DNA from: Palsa-89 sp963824345
GTDB taxonomy: Bacteria > Acidobacteriota > Terriglobia > Bryobacterales > Bryobacteraceae
Direction: 5' to 3'
NCBI GenBank assembly: GCA_963824345.1
Contig: CAWGOZ010000013.1
Coordinates: 1-64,000 of the forward strand
Length of the DNA stretch: 64,000 nt
Shown here: positions 43,259 to 52,041 of the stretch, piece by piece
How the letters are laid out: every line of letters starts with the position of its first letter
Numbering within the stretch: the first letter of the stretch is position 1
Made by a program: the position numbers and the translations under genes
The notes under the pieces: generated by a model
What the model saw: only the letters and a program-made list of their open reading frames with translations
What the model was told of the DNA's origin: nothing
Databases searched by the model: none

Positions 43259-44430
43259 GACGCGGCGAGACTCGCGGTCTCCACGTGCTTCGGACCACAC
43301 CAGGCGACGAACGTGTCGTTGCCGTTGTGAAAAAGCTTCGGATATCCCAGAGCCATTTTCCCGCCCTTGGCCACTTCCAATACCGGACCGGCCACGCCGG
43401 CAGCGGTCACGTGCCGCACCAGCACCCGCGCGCCTTCCGGGCTCTGCTCCAGCCACGAAACAATCGCGCCGCCATCTTCGTCCAGAGCCAGCGATGTGTA
43501 GCCGAAAGAATGGCCGGTGCTCAGAGTCACCGGCTGCGTGAAACTGGAACCGCTGTCGTTTGAGAACGCCATCAGGTCGCGGTGCGACTCCTGCGCGTCC
43601 GTATACCAAGCGACTGCCACATGATCGCCTTTGGCCGCCACTGCCGCGGCGTTGGTCGGGCACGCTTCTATTTCCCAGTTGTCGGCATGCACCAGCTTGC
43701 CCGGCGACCAGTGCCCGTTTTCCAGCCGAGTAACCGCGATGTCGCGAACGTTGTCCTTGCTGTGGGCGCGATACGCTACCAGCAGTCCCTTGGAAGTCTT
43801 CGCCACGGCTGTGGGGCAGCAGCCGCACACGTCGCCATCGATGATCTCTTCCCTGACTTCTTTGCCCGACGCGTCCACGATGGTGCGTTTCATCGATACC
43901 GGATTATCCTCGCCCTTCAGCGCTTCCAGCCAGAAGATGGAAGCGCCTCCGTCCGGGTTTGCGATCATCGAAGCCAAGCCATGCTGGACCGCGCTGTGGT
44001 CGTGATGGGCCTGCAATGGCATGCTCCAATGCGCGCCATCGGTGGATGAAGAAACGTAGACATACTCCGCGTCGCTATCGCCGCCCGGCGATTCCACCCA
44101 GTGAGCGAACCAATGTCCACCAGGAAGACCGATCACTTCCGGCATCTCCGCCGGGTGATGGAAGAAATGTCGATTGGCCGCGATGGTGATTGCGGGCGAC
44201 CAGGCGCCAGCGTGGCGGACCGAATACCGCAGCGCGAAGGAGCCGTCTTTTGCAGGCTCAATCCAACTGAAGACCGCAGATCCGTCAGTCGCGACTGACC
44301 AATTGGGTTGCAAGCTGCCGGGCCCGGATGGATTCGCAAGCTGGGTGGCGGAAAACGTTTGGCTCATCGCCGGAAACGTCAGCGACGGCAGCGCCAACAG
44401 GGCGCCAATAAGGATGGACTGGATCTTCAC
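43252..44430 (-). CDS. Secreted BNR/sialidase-fold beta-propeller protein
   Basis: About 392 residues. GTG 44430 has AGGAGC upstream; the N-terminus is a signal peptide (LIGALLALPSLTFPAMS). The mature part shows propeller blades of the sialidase/BNR type (TDGSAVFSWIEP, YVYVSSSTDGAHWS, MAFSNDSGSSFTQPVTLS). A cysteine cluster DGDVCGCCPTAVA occurs mid-protein, and the last blade has VAWCGPKHV. I see no complete sialidase active site, so enzymatic activity is uncertain. It may be a periplasmic sensor or binding protein. Confidence 0.72.
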   Translation of the reverse strand: MKIQSILIGALLALPSLTFPAMSQTFSATQLANPSGPGSLQPNWSVATDGSAVFSWIEPAKDGSFALRYSVRHAGAWSPAITIAANRHFFHHPAEMPEVIGLPGGHWFAHWVESPGGDSDAEYVYVSSSTDGAHWSMPLQAHHDHSAVQHGLASMIANPDGGASIFWLEALKGEDNPVSMKRTIVDASGKEVREEIIDGDVCGCCPTAVAKTSKGLLVAYRAHSKDNVRDIAVTRLENGHWSPGKLVHADNWEIEACPTNAAAVAAKGDHVAVAWYTDAQESHRDLMAFSNDSGSSFTQPVTLSTGHSFGYTSLALDEDGGAIVSWLEQSPEGARVLVRHVTAAGVAGPVLEVAKGGKMALGYPKLFHNGNDTFVAWCGPKHVETASLAASH

Positions 44431-44470
44431 GAAAGTTGCTCCTGCACCTAGTATAAGAGGCGGCGGCGCA

Positions 44471-44869
44471 TCATCCAAGCGTGTCGGAGATAACGGCCAT
44501 AATCTCGCACTCCACCAGCAACGGAGCACGCAGATCCGGCGTCGGAAAAGTGTGCCGCGCAGGCCGCGAATGCGGGTCCGGAAACATCTGCACCCAGTAT
44601 TTGTTCACCACCGGCCGGTTCGCCATGTCTTTCAGCCACACACTCAATTTGATGACATCTTCCGGCCTCGCGCCGCCCGCCTCCAAGACCCTGCGCACAT
44701 TGGCGAACATCTGCTCGCATTGCGCCTCCACTCCTTCCGGGACCTTGCCGGTGGCCGGATCTTTTCCGAAGATGCCTCCGCTCACCAGGAACGGACCAAT
44801 CCGGCTCGCGTTCGGGATCGGATTGAGATGCTCCAACCCCGGCACTTCAATGCTCTTGCGATTGCTCAT
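44471..44869 (-). CDS. RidA-family (YjgF/UK114) protein
   Basis: About 132 residues, ATG 44869. GPFLVSGGIFGKDPATG, EAQCEQMFANVRRVLEAGGARPEDVIKLSVWLKD and RPARHTFPTPDLR with LLVECEIMAVI match RidA-like proteins, which hydrolyse reactive enamine/imine intermediates. In canonical RidA the key arginine lies in the R-x-x-V motif; here the LRAPLLVECE segment holds the equivalent arginine and glutamate. It is divergent from the ABC ATPase gene. Confidence 0.8.
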   Translation of the reverse strand: MSNRKSIEVPGLEHLNPIPNASRIGPFLVSGGIFGKDPATGKVPEGVEAQCEQMFANVRRVLEAGGARPEDVIKLSVWLKDMANRPVVNKYWVQMFPDPHSRPARHTFPTPDLRAPLLVECEIMAVISDTLG

Positions 44870-44930
44870 TCCAGTAGTGTACCGATTACGCACTTTCCGA
44901 GCCGCGGTCCGTGCCTTATGATGAACAGGA

Positions 44931-45713
44931 ATGCATGCTCCCCCTCTCTTGGCCTTCAACCACGTTTCAGTCATGCTCGGCGGCAAGACCGTCCTCCAGG
45001 ACATCACGCTGAGCATCGGAGCCGGCGAACACGTCGCCATCCTGGGGCCGAACGGTTGCGGCAAGTCCACGCTCATCAAAACCATCACGCGGGATTGCTA
45101 TCCGTTGGCGCTTCCCGATTCTTCGCTCTCAATCTTGGGGCGCGAAACCTGGAACGTCTTCGAGCTGCGTCCGCTGCTGGGCATCGTATCGAACGACCTG
45201 ATGCGCCGCTGCATCCGCGAGATTACGGGCCACGAACTGGTGCTGTCGGGCTTCTTCAGCAGCATCGGCGTACAGCCGTATCATCACGTCACGCCCGCCA
45301 TGCTCGAAAAGACGGAGCGGTTACTGCAGCTACTCGAAGTCCCGCATCTGGCCGAGCGCGAAATCACCGAGTTGTCTTCTGGCGAAGCGCATCGCCTGCT
45401 CATCGGCCGGGCGCTGGTGCACGATCCGCTGGCGCTTCTGCTCGACGAGCCGAGTAACAGCCTGGATTTTCGAGCGGCCATCGAACTGCGCGAGATGCTG
45501 CGCAAGCTCGCCCAGGCCGGCACCGGAATCCTGATGGTGACGCATCATCTTCCCGACATCATTCCCGAAATGGAGCGCGTCATCTTGCTGCGCGAGGGCC
45601 GCGTCTTCGCGGACGGACCCAAGAACGAGGTTCTCACCACCGAACGCCTCACGGAACTATTCGGCTTGCCCGTGGAACTGGCGCGCCGCGACGGTTTCTA
45701 TCATCTCTGGTGA
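44931..45713 (+). CDS. Orphan ABC-type ATPase
   Basis: A 260-residue ATP-binding subunit. Walker A is LGPNGCGKSTLIK, the signature ELSSGEAHRLLIGRAL, Walker B LALLLDEPSNSLD, and the switch histidine MVTHHLPDI. The LSSGE signature and short linker resemble the YlmA/ModF subgroup that often lacks a permease. No permease gene is adjacent, so its partner is unknown. Confidence 0.85.
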   Translation: MHAPPLLAFNHVSVMLGGKTVLQDITLSIGAGEHVAILGPNGCGKSTLIKTITRDCYPLALPDSSLSILGRETWNVFELRPLLGIVSNDLMRRCIREITGHELVLSGFFSSIGVQPYHHVTPAMLEKTERLLQLLEVPHLAEREITELSSGEAHRLLIGRALVHDPLALLLDEPSNSLDFRAAIELREMLRKLAQAGTGILMVTHHLPDIIPEMERVILLREGRVFADGPKNEVLTTERLTELFGLPVELARRDGFYHLW

Positions 45714-45720
45714 TCGCGCT

Positions 45721-47709
45721 TCAGAACTCCAGCGTCTCAATCAACCCGTTCAGCTTCGATTCCTGTGAGGCCTTCTGCTTTTTGAGATCGCTCAACTGGT
45801 CCCGCAGGGCCGCTAGATCGCTCTCCTGGGCGGCCAACTGCCGCGCGTATTTTTGAACCTGGTCCTGCTGGCCGCTCACCTGGTTCAGGCTTTGGATGTT
45901 TTGCCGCACGCGATTCTGATCGCTCACAATCGTACTTATATTGCCGTCCAGTTGCCCGATCTGGCGATCGAGGTCCGCGATCTGTTGCTTCGCGCTTGCG
46001 ATCTGCTGTAATTGGCGGCGTCCGGCCTCGGACAGCGCTTTATTCTGGACGTAGCTGAGCAACACGTCCGGCGTGAGACTGGAAACAGCTATGCTGGTGT
46101 CGTAAACGCGCTCCTCGGCCACCGGAAACTTCTCCACCCCGTCCGCGCCGAGCTTCACTTCAAAGCGATACGCGTTGGTCGTGGTCTCGGAGGGCTTCAG
46201 TCCAAGCAGCTTATAATCGGGCCGCTGCGCCTGCTCGATAATCAACGTCTTGGGCTTCCGATCGACATTGCGCATCGTATAGGTCTTGGTTTCGTCGATC
46301 GCGGCGCGCGTCGTTAGCACACCCCGATTCAGGTGGATCTCCCGCACCATCTCCCGGCTGGAATCAAATCGCGTGGTCACGCGCGTGCCAAGATCCACTG
46401 CGTAACTGATCAATCGTTTGTCACCGGCCTTCAGAGTGCTGACCAGCGCCTCGCCGGCATAGCTGGCGGCGTCGAAAACCGTGATGGGGCCGCCGTCCAG
46501 CGTCTTCCCCGTGGAATTGGTGAGCTCGGCCGCGTTCATCGGATGCTCGCCATAACTTTCGGAATAGATCAACAGCTTGCGCGCGCCAATCTGCTGCTGC
46601 AAAAACGGAAACATGGCGGATTCGTCTTTCTTTACCGTGACGGGCCCGTCAAAGCGATACTCGAAAAGATCGCCCAAGTCTTCCGCCGCGACATTCAAAG
46701 CGACAGCGCTCGCGTTCGCGCCAAAGGACGCTACCCCGCCGATGACGCCGCCTAGCCGGGCCTGAGACCGTGCCATCGCGGGCGCCGGGGCCGCCGGGAG
46801 TCCCGCAACCGCACGCTGCTTCAACTCGTCCACCGCTCCTCCATACACCACTGGCGCGGCCGCGCGATCCTCCGGCAATTCCGCGGTCTGGCGCGCGACA
46901 TACTTAGGTTCATACAAATTGCTGATGAATGACACCGGTCTTCCCGAAACTACGGCCAGACGCACGTTGGTCCAATCCTCGCCCGTCGTATTATCCACGA
47001 TGGCCCAGCCCTCGAACGTTGCGTCGGGCTTGTCATTGAAGATCAACCGGTAACTCGATTTCCAGACCGGCGTCGGAATCATGTAGCCGGCGGCGACCTG
47101 GCGTTCCTTGGCATCCGATGAATCGATATAGATGCTGCGCTTATCAGTAGAGCGCGATTGGTTCACAACCGTGAGATAGTCGCGGAGCTGCGCTTCGAGC
47201 TTTGGATCGGCCAAGCGAATCGAGCTGGCTGCCGCCAAGTCCAACATCCGCAGTTCGCCCGAATCGAGCAGCGCCACCAACTGCTCGCGCTCCGGCCGTT
47301 TATCGTCGGCGCCGACCACGCGTCCGCTCACCACCGTCCCGCTGATGGTTTCGGCGCCGTATTTCAGCTCCACTTTGGCGCCCTTCATTTGATCCAGGAA
47401 CAGCGCCAGCGACGCCTGGCCGTCGATCTTGAACGGAAAATCGGCCAGCTTCTTGTCCAGCGGCTCGCTCGAATCGTAGCGCAGGCCAGTGACTTTACCG
47501 CCGTTCTGTTCGGAAATTGTCAGCGACTTCAAGACATCGTTCATGTCGGAAGCCTTGAAATCCAGCCGGGCCGACTCTCCCGCCCGCAGCAGCCCGCCGC
47601 GCTCGAAGTAGCCCACGCCGCTCTTGTACAGAACCACTTCTCGGATGGGAATATCGGCCGCCAAAGCGGTCGCCGCAAACGCGATAACCAGGAATATCAA
47701 ACGTCGCAT
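45721..47709 (-). CDS. Secreted DUF4139 protein with C-terminal coiled coil
   Basis: A 662-residue protein with a signal peptide (MRRLIFLVIAFAATALA). The N-terminal about 130 residues (IREVVLYKSGVGYFERGG, ASDMNDVLKSLTI) and central WKSSYRLIFNDKPDATFEGWAIVDNTTGEDWTNVRLAVVSGRP match DUF4139/mucoidy-inhibitor-like proteins. The last about 100 residues are a long coiled coil (QQIADLDRQIGQLDGNIS, ESDLAALRDQLSDLKKQ). A GGGGAG ribosome site precedes the ATG. Four bases separate it from the upstream YjbQ-like gene. Its function is unknown; it probably sits in the envelope. Confidence 0.82.
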   Translation of the reverse strand: MRRLIFLVIAFAATALAADIPIREVVLYKSGVGYFERGGLLRAGESARLDFKASDMNDVLKSLTISEQNGGKVTGLRYDSSEPLDKKLADFPFKIDGQASLALFLDQMKGAKVELKYGAETISGTVVSGRVVGADDKRPEREQLVALLDSGELRMLDLAAASSIRLADPKLEAQLRDYLTVVNQSRSTDKRSIYIDSSDAKERQVAAGYMIPTPVWKSSYRLIFNDKPDATFEGWAIVDNTTGEDWTNVRLAVVSGRPVSFISNLYEPKYVARQTAELPEDRAAAPVVYGGAVDELKQRAVAGLPAAPAPAMARSQARLGGVIGGVASFGANASAVALNVAAEDLGDLFEYRFDGPVTVKKDESAMFPFLQQQIGARKLLIYSESYGEHPMNAAELTNSTGKTLDGGPITVFDAASYAGEALVSTLKAGDKRLISYAVDLGTRVTTRFDSSREMVREIHLNRGVLTTRAAIDETKTYTMRNVDRKPKTLIIEQAQRPDYKLLGLKPSETTTNAYRFEVKLGADGVEKFPVAEERVYDTSIAVSSLTPDVLLSYVQNKALSEAGRRQLQQIASAKQQIADLDRQIGQLDGNISTIVSDQNRVRQNIQSLNQVSGQQDQVQKYARQLAAQESDLAALRDQLSDLKKQKASQESKLNGLIETLEF

Positions 47710-47713
47710 AGGT

Positions 47714-48128
47714 TCACTCCCCCATTACTTTAATGATGACGCGTTTGGAGCGCTGCCCGTCGAACTCGGCATAATACACCTGCTGCCAGGGACCGAAGTC
47801 GAGCCTCCCGTCCGTCACCGGCACGATCACCTGGTGATGAACCAGCAGGCTCTTCAAATGCGAATCGCCGTTGGTTTCGCCCGTGCGATGATGGCGATAA
47901 TTGTCGCGGTACGGCGCCAGTTTCTCCAGCCACTCGTCGATATCGGCCAGCAGTCCGTCTTCGGCATCGTTCACCCACACGCCCGCAGTGATGTGCATCG
48001 CCGACACCAAAATCATACCCTTCGCGAATGCCGCTTTTCTTCAGCGCGGCCGTCACCTCTCCCGTAATATTGATGAACTCGCGGTGCTGCTTGGTCTGAA
48101 ACTTCAGATATTCCGTGTGAAATCGCAT
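47714..48128 (-). pseudogene. yjbQ: YjbQ/UPF0047 family gene with +1 frameshift
   Basis: The start (MRFHTEYLKFQTKQHREFINITGEVTAAL) and the rest (ILVSAMHITAGVWVNDAEDG, then GDSHLKSLLVHHQVIVPVTDGRLDFG, GPWQQVYYAEFDG) together make one complete YjbQ-type protein of about 137 residues, but they lie in two frames. The break falls in a GGG run (48018-48020): dropping one base restores the frame. It may be a real mutation or a sequence error. The known family has weak thiamine-phosphate-synthase activity. Confidence 0.8.
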
Positions 48129-48160
48129 ATGTGTCGATCATAACCAGCTTGCCGGGTGGC

Positions 48161-48286
48161 GCACGCTTCAGCGTGCCGTGTTCACACTCGTGTGAACAAA
48201 ATGTTCGAGCACCCTACCGACGAATTACGGCCGATTTTGTACGGCCCACTTGACACTCCCGCCTATGAGAGTCAGACTTGAGTCTG
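48161..48286. repeat. Cluster of three short palindromes
   Basis: In the gap between yjbQ and the barrel gene are GCACGC-TTCA-GCGTGC (48161-48176), GTTCACAC-TC-GTGTGAAC (48180-48197) and CAGACT-TG-AGTCTG (48273-48286). The first and third look like REP-type dispersed elements; the second, an 8-bp-arm dyad, could be an operator. No T-tract follows, so terminators of the usual type are unlikely. Confidence 0.6.
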
Positions 48287-48300
48287 CACTAAGGAATTAG

Positions 48301-49764
48301 CTGGGACCGCGGATTTTCTTCCTGGCTTTGCTGACGGCCGGCTTCGCCCCGGCGCAAAACCAGCCTGATACCAGCGCGCGGGATCAGCAGGAACCCACCT
48401 TCGAAGGATCGTCCGTCCTCAGCCGGGACTCCGGCTTCATGGACTCCACCGCCATTGCTCCGGCCCAGGACCAGTCGGACGCCGACGCGCGCGACCAACA
48501 AGGACCCGCCTTCGAAGGACCCTCCATCCTTAGCCGCGATTCGGGCGTGAAGGATTCCACCGGCAAGCCGCTTGAGTTCGGCATGTTCGCTAAATTCAGC
48601 GGCATTTACGATTCAGGCCTTACGCCCGTCATTGCGGCCGGCCAGGAAAGTCCGCTCGCGACTCAAACCGGATTTGGGCTGGAGACTAGTTTCGGGGCAG
48701 CCTTCTCTCGCCGCTGGCGCCGCTCCAAAATCAGCATCGAGTACCGTGGCGCGTACCGCAAATACGCCACCGCCAGCCTGCTGAACGGGCTGGATCAATT
48801 CCTGCAGCTCGCCTACAGCCGCGTACTGCAGCCTCACCTCGTTTTGGATCTCAAGACCACGCTCGGCACAACCACGCTCGCAAATGGGGCGTTTACTTAC
48901 CTGCCGCTGTCCACCCTGGATCTGCTCGGTCTGCCTACCAACGAGTTATTCGACAACCGCACCAGCTATCTGCAATCGCGAGTGGACCTCACCTGGCAAA
49001 AGACCGCGCGGCTTACGTTTGATATCGGCGGGGATGGGTTCGTCGTCCGCAGGCAGTCGCTCTTGCTGGCCGGGCTCAACGGCTATAGCGCCCGAGCAAA
49101 CGTGGCTTACCGCTTGACGGCCACCCAAACCATCTCGGCCAGCTACAACAACACCTACTTCGATTATCAACGCGCTTTCGGCAATTCACGCCTGCAAATT
49201 CCGGCGCTCGGATATTCGGTGAACTTCGCGCGCCATTGGGACTTGGGCACGCAAGCCGGAGTAGCTCGCGTGGCGACGCTCGGCCTCATGCAGGTTGCTC
49301 TCGATCCCGCGCTCGCGGCGCTGCTCGGGGAAAGCTTCGCCACCGTGACTTTCTCGCGCGTGTCCTACCTGCCGGTTGCCGAGGCCCGCCTCGTGCGCAG
49401 ATTCAAGACCTCGTCGCTGACCTTCGACTATGCCATGGGCGTCACGCCCGGCAACGGCTACTATCTCACCTCGCGTCAGACTTCGGGGACCGTGGGTTAT
49501 TCGTACATCGCCGGGAGAAACTGGGAGGTGCGCGGCAACGCGGCGTTCAATGAGCTCTCCGCCCTTGGGCAGGCCCTCGGCAGGTACACTAACATGCAGG
49601 GAGGCGGCGAAATGTTCTATAACTTAACGCGCTCCGCTCACCTGGATATCCGCTATGATTACCGCCACTACACAACCGAAGATGCGATTCTCCAGAAAGA
49701 CTCCAACCGCGTGAGCGTGGGCTTGGCGTTCACCCTGGGCGATCTCTTTGAGTCGGTGCGCTGA
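48301..49764 (+). CDS. Outer-membrane beta-barrel protein, probable CTG start
   Basis: The frame opens after a TAG at 48298-48300. A signal peptide is only complete if translation begins at CTG 48301 (GPRIFFLALLTAGFAPAQ), with AGGA five bases upstream; TTG 48328 would leave half of it. Residues about 14-87 hold a 37-residue tandem duplication. From about 88 on, alternating hydrophobic strands (YRGAYRKYATASLL, LVLDLKTTLGTTTL, YRLTATQTISASYNNTYFDY, HLDIRYDYRHYTTED, NRVSVGLAFTLGDLFES) form a barrel-like protein of about 16 strands. It probably resides in the outer membrane. Confidence 0.75.
   Translation: MGPRIFFLALLTAGFAPAQNQPDTSARDQQEPTFEGSSVLSRDSGFMDSTAIAPAQDQSDADARDQQGPAFEGPSILSRDSGVKDSTGKPLEFGMFAKFSGIYDSGLTPVIAAGQESPLATQTGFGLETSFGAAFSRRWRRSKISIEYRGAYRKYATASLLNGLDQFLQLAYSRVLQPHLVLDLKTTLGTTTLANGAFTYLPLSTLDLLGLPTNELFDNRTSYLQSRVDLTWQKTARLTFDIGGDGFVVRRQSLLLAGLNGYSARANVAYRLTATQTISASYNNTYFDYQRAFGNSRLQIPALGYSVNFARHWDLGTQAGVARVATLGLMQVALDPALAALLGESFATVTFSRVSYLPVAEARLVRRFKTSSLTFDYAMGVTPGNGYYLTSRQTSGTVGYSYIAGRNWEVRGNAAFNELSALGQALGRYTNMQGGGEMFYNLTRSAHLDIRYDYRHYTTEDAILQKDSNRVSVGLAFTLGDLFESVR
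48340..48561 (+). repeat. 111-bp tandem duplication in the barrel gene
   Basis: Two copies of 37 codons (48340-48450 and 48451-48561) encode APAQNQPDTSARDQQEPTFE and APAQDQSDADARDQQGPAFE, each followed by a SVLSRDSG- or SILSRDSG-type end. The copy boundary lies inside the signal-peptide C-region, so the second copy carries a decoy APAQ cleavage-like site. Confidence 0.85.
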
Positions 49765-49766
49765 TC

Positions 49767-50180
49767 GTGCCGCCGCCCCGCATACTGCTGGTGGAAGATG
49801 AGCCGCCCTTGCTGCAGCTCATCGAGAAATATCTCCAGCGGCTCAGTTTTGAAGTCGATACTCACCTGAAATCGGTTGACGCGCTCCGTAGCTTCGAATC
49901 CGCTCCCGATCGCTATGCCCTCGTGATCGCCGATCTCGGCATGCCCGATATGCCCGGCGACACGCTCCTGACGCGCATGCTCGAGATCCGGCCCGAGCTT
50001 CGCATCCTGGTGTGCAGCGGCTCGCCCTTCTTCATCGAGAACCTGCCGGCTTCCCTGCAACGCCAGGTGGCCTTCCTGCAAAAGCCCTTCGTGCCGAAAA
50101 TGCTGGCCGACGCCGTGCAGCAACTACTGAACCGCGACCGTGAGGGAGCGGAGCCGTTTTCTACTCCCCCGCCGCCGTAA
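49767..50180 (+). CDS. Single-domain response-regulator receiver protein
   Basis: A 137-residue CheY-like receiver, GTG start two bases after the barrel gene. RILLVEDEPPLL gives the acidic pocket, LVIADLGMPDMPGD the phosphorylated aspartate (about residue 53), and VAFLQKPFVPKML the conserved lysine. The last about 15 residues (DREGAEPFSTPPPP) derive from a REP-like element. There is no output domain and no kinase nearby. The 3' end overlaps the convergent gene by 20 bp. Confidence 0.85.
   Translation: MPPPRILLVEDEPPLLQLIEKYLQRLSFEVDTHLKSVDALRSFESAPDRYALVIADLGMPDMPGDTLLTRMLEIRPELRILVCSGSPFFIENLPASLQRQVAFLQKPFVPKMLADAVQQLLNRDREGAEPFSTPPPP
50135..50151 (+). repeat. REP-like element, second copy
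   Basis: cgaccgtgagggagcgg, identical to the copy at 42208-42224, forms the 3' end of the receiver gene and encodes DREGA there too. It overlaps no other feature except the convergent gene end. Confidence 0.7.
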
Positions 50181-50802
50181 GCGCCTGATGCAGCTTCTCC
50201 GCGAAATTCTCTCCCGACTCCGACCACAGCCGCCGCGTTTCCACCGGCAGCGCATCATCCAAATCGTGTACCAGCTTGAGCAAGCTCTTGATATTCGATT
50301 GGATCACGCGCGGGCTATCCCGCAGCTCCGGCTGCGGAAGAAAATTAGCGTCGATGCCAAATTCGATCTCCAGCCCGCAATTCCCAACGGCGTTCCCAGC
50401 GAAACCTGGAAATTCCGTCACGCCAATCTGCTGCGCGGGATGGAAGCCGGCCAGCCCCTGATCGAACTCCGGACCAAAACAGGACAGCGCCACCCGCGTC
50501 GGCTCAAGTTTCCATTCATCGGCGAAATGCCACAAGTCCCACCACGTCTCCAGCCGATAGCAGGAATCCGCGTTTTGAAAATCCTTGGCCGCGGCCAGAA
50601 TGTCATTCACTGGCACCGGCGGCGGATACGGAACCTCCAGCACTGCCGGCTCGCTGTAATCCACCGCGATCACTTTGAACGTGGATGGCTGCTGCGTGAG
50701 CCGCGAAAAAGGGAAGAGCCCCAGCAGCTGTTCATAGTGCCGCAGCATGGTCGGCTCGCTGAAGTTTCGCAGCCAGTAAGAAAGATAAAGTTGATCGGCC
50801 AT
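50161..50802 (-). CDS. Conserved hypothetical protein
   Basis: A 213-residue soluble protein, ATG 50802. I do not recognise a family. It starts MADQLYLSYWLRNFSEPTML and has FHPAQQIGVTEFPGFAGNAVGNCGLEIEFGIDAN in the middle; tryptophan-rich ETWWDLWHFADEW (about 95-107) stands out. No signal peptide, membrane segment or catalytic motif. It is convergent with the receiver gene and divergent from the MFS gene. Confidence 0.6.
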   Translation of the reverse strand: MADQLYLSYWLRNFSEPTMLRHYEQLLGLFPFSRLTQQPSTFKVIAVDYSEPAVLEVPYPPPVPVNDILAAAKDFQNADSCYRLETWWDLWHFADEWKLEPTRVALSCFGPEFDQGLAGFHPAQQIGVTEFPGFAGNAVGNCGLEIEFGIDANFLPQPELRDSPRVIQSNIKSLLKLVHDLDDALPVETRRLWSESGENFAEKLHQALTAAGE

Positions 50803-50860
50803 AGACGGATTCGAGCGCCGCTTCGCACGCGGCCATCTGCTACCATCGTACTGTCTTCTC

Positions 50861-52018
50861 TTGCTGAAATCTCCGCTTCTTCCCATTTTCCTGATCGTCT
50901 CGGTTGACGTTTTAGGGCTCACCATCATTCTTCCCTTGCTTCCGTTCTATGCGGAGCACTATGGCGCATCGCCCGCCGTGGTCGGTCTGCTGGTTTCGCT
51001 CTATGCTTTTTGCCAGTTAATCGCGGGCCCCATCCTCGGCCGGCTCTCCGATCACATGGGACGGCGCCCGCTTCTGCTGGTCAGCCAGCTCGGCACTTTC
51101 ATCGGTTTCCTGATCCTGGCTTACGCGCACGCGCTTTGGGTGATCTTTCTCTCGCGCGCAATCGACGGCATCACGGCCGGCAATCTATCCTTGGCTCAGG
51201 CTTATATTTCGGATGTCACCAAGCCCGAAGACCGCGCAAAATCCTTCGCGCTGATCGGCATCGCATTCGGCATGGGATTCTTGATTGGCCCCGGCCTCTC
51301 CGGCTTTCTTTCGAAATTCGGTTACCAATACCCCATTTTCGTGGCCGCGGGCCTTTCCGCCGCCAGCATTCTGGCCACTTATTTTCTATTGCCCAGCGTG
51401 ATTCCCGCGTCCGGCGACCACGCCACCCCGCGTAAGTTCACCCTGCTCGACTGGGGCAACTATGCGCGCTACTTCCGTCAACCCGGCCTGGCGCCATTGC
51501 TGTGGCAGTTCTTCGCGTTTACCATTGCGTTCTCCATGTTCATGTCCGGCTTTGCCTTGTTTGCCGAACGGCGCTACACCTGGCACGGTCAGCCGTTCGG
51601 ACCGCAGCAGGTCGGCTACGTTTATGCGTTTCTCGGATTGTTGGGCGTCATTCTGCAAGGCGGATTCATGGGGCTCTTGGTGAAAGCCGTGGGAGAAGTA
51701 AGATTAGCGCGCGCAGGATTTGTCTTCGGCTTTGTCGGGTTAGTCGCGCTCGCCTTCACTCACTCCATTCCGCTGCTGCTGGTCGCGGCCGCTGTGGCTT
51801 CCGCGGGCACGGGAACCATTCGCCCCACCGTCACCAGCTTAATCACCCAAAAGGCCGGCCGATCCGAGCAAGGAGTAATCCTGGGGCTGACGCAATCGCT
51901 CAATTCGGTCTCCGCCATTGCTGCGCCTGCACTGGCCGGCTTCCTAATCGATCATTCGCTATTATCTACCTGGGCCGTCGCCGCCGGCGTAGTTTGCGGA
52001 ATTGCATTGTTCTTCTGA
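50861..52018 (+). CDS. MFS transporter, TetA-like
   Basis: A 385-residue transporter with 12 segments. ILPLLPFYAEHYGASPAVVGLLVSLYAFCQLIAGPILGRLSDHMGRRPLLL contains the G-x-L-S-D-x-x-G-R-R motif of drug exporters (TetA group), and IDGITAGNLSLAQAYISDVT is motif C-like. Probable proton antiporter for a drug or metabolite. The start is TTG 50861; there is no strong ribosome site. Confidence 0.88.
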   Translation: MLKSPLLPIFLIVSVDVLGLTIILPLLPFYAEHYGASPAVVGLLVSLYAFCQLIAGPILGRLSDHMGRRPLLLVSQLGTFIGFLILAYAHALWVIFLSRAIDGITAGNLSLAQAYISDVTKPEDRAKSFALIGIAFGMGFLIGPGLSGFLSKFGYQYPIFVAAGLSAASILATYFLLPSVIPASGDHATPRKFTLLDWGNYARYFRQPGLAPLLWQFFAFTIAFSMFMSGFALFAERRYTWHGQPFGPQQVGYVYAFLGLLGVILQGGFMGLLVKAVGEVRLARAGFVFGFVGLVALAFTHSIPLLLVAAAVASAGTGTIRPTVTSLITQKAGRSEQGVILGLTQSLNSVSAIAAPALAGFLIDHSLLSTWAVAAGVVCGIALFF

Positions 52019-52041
52019 GCCGCGCGCGTGAGCAAGCGGAA

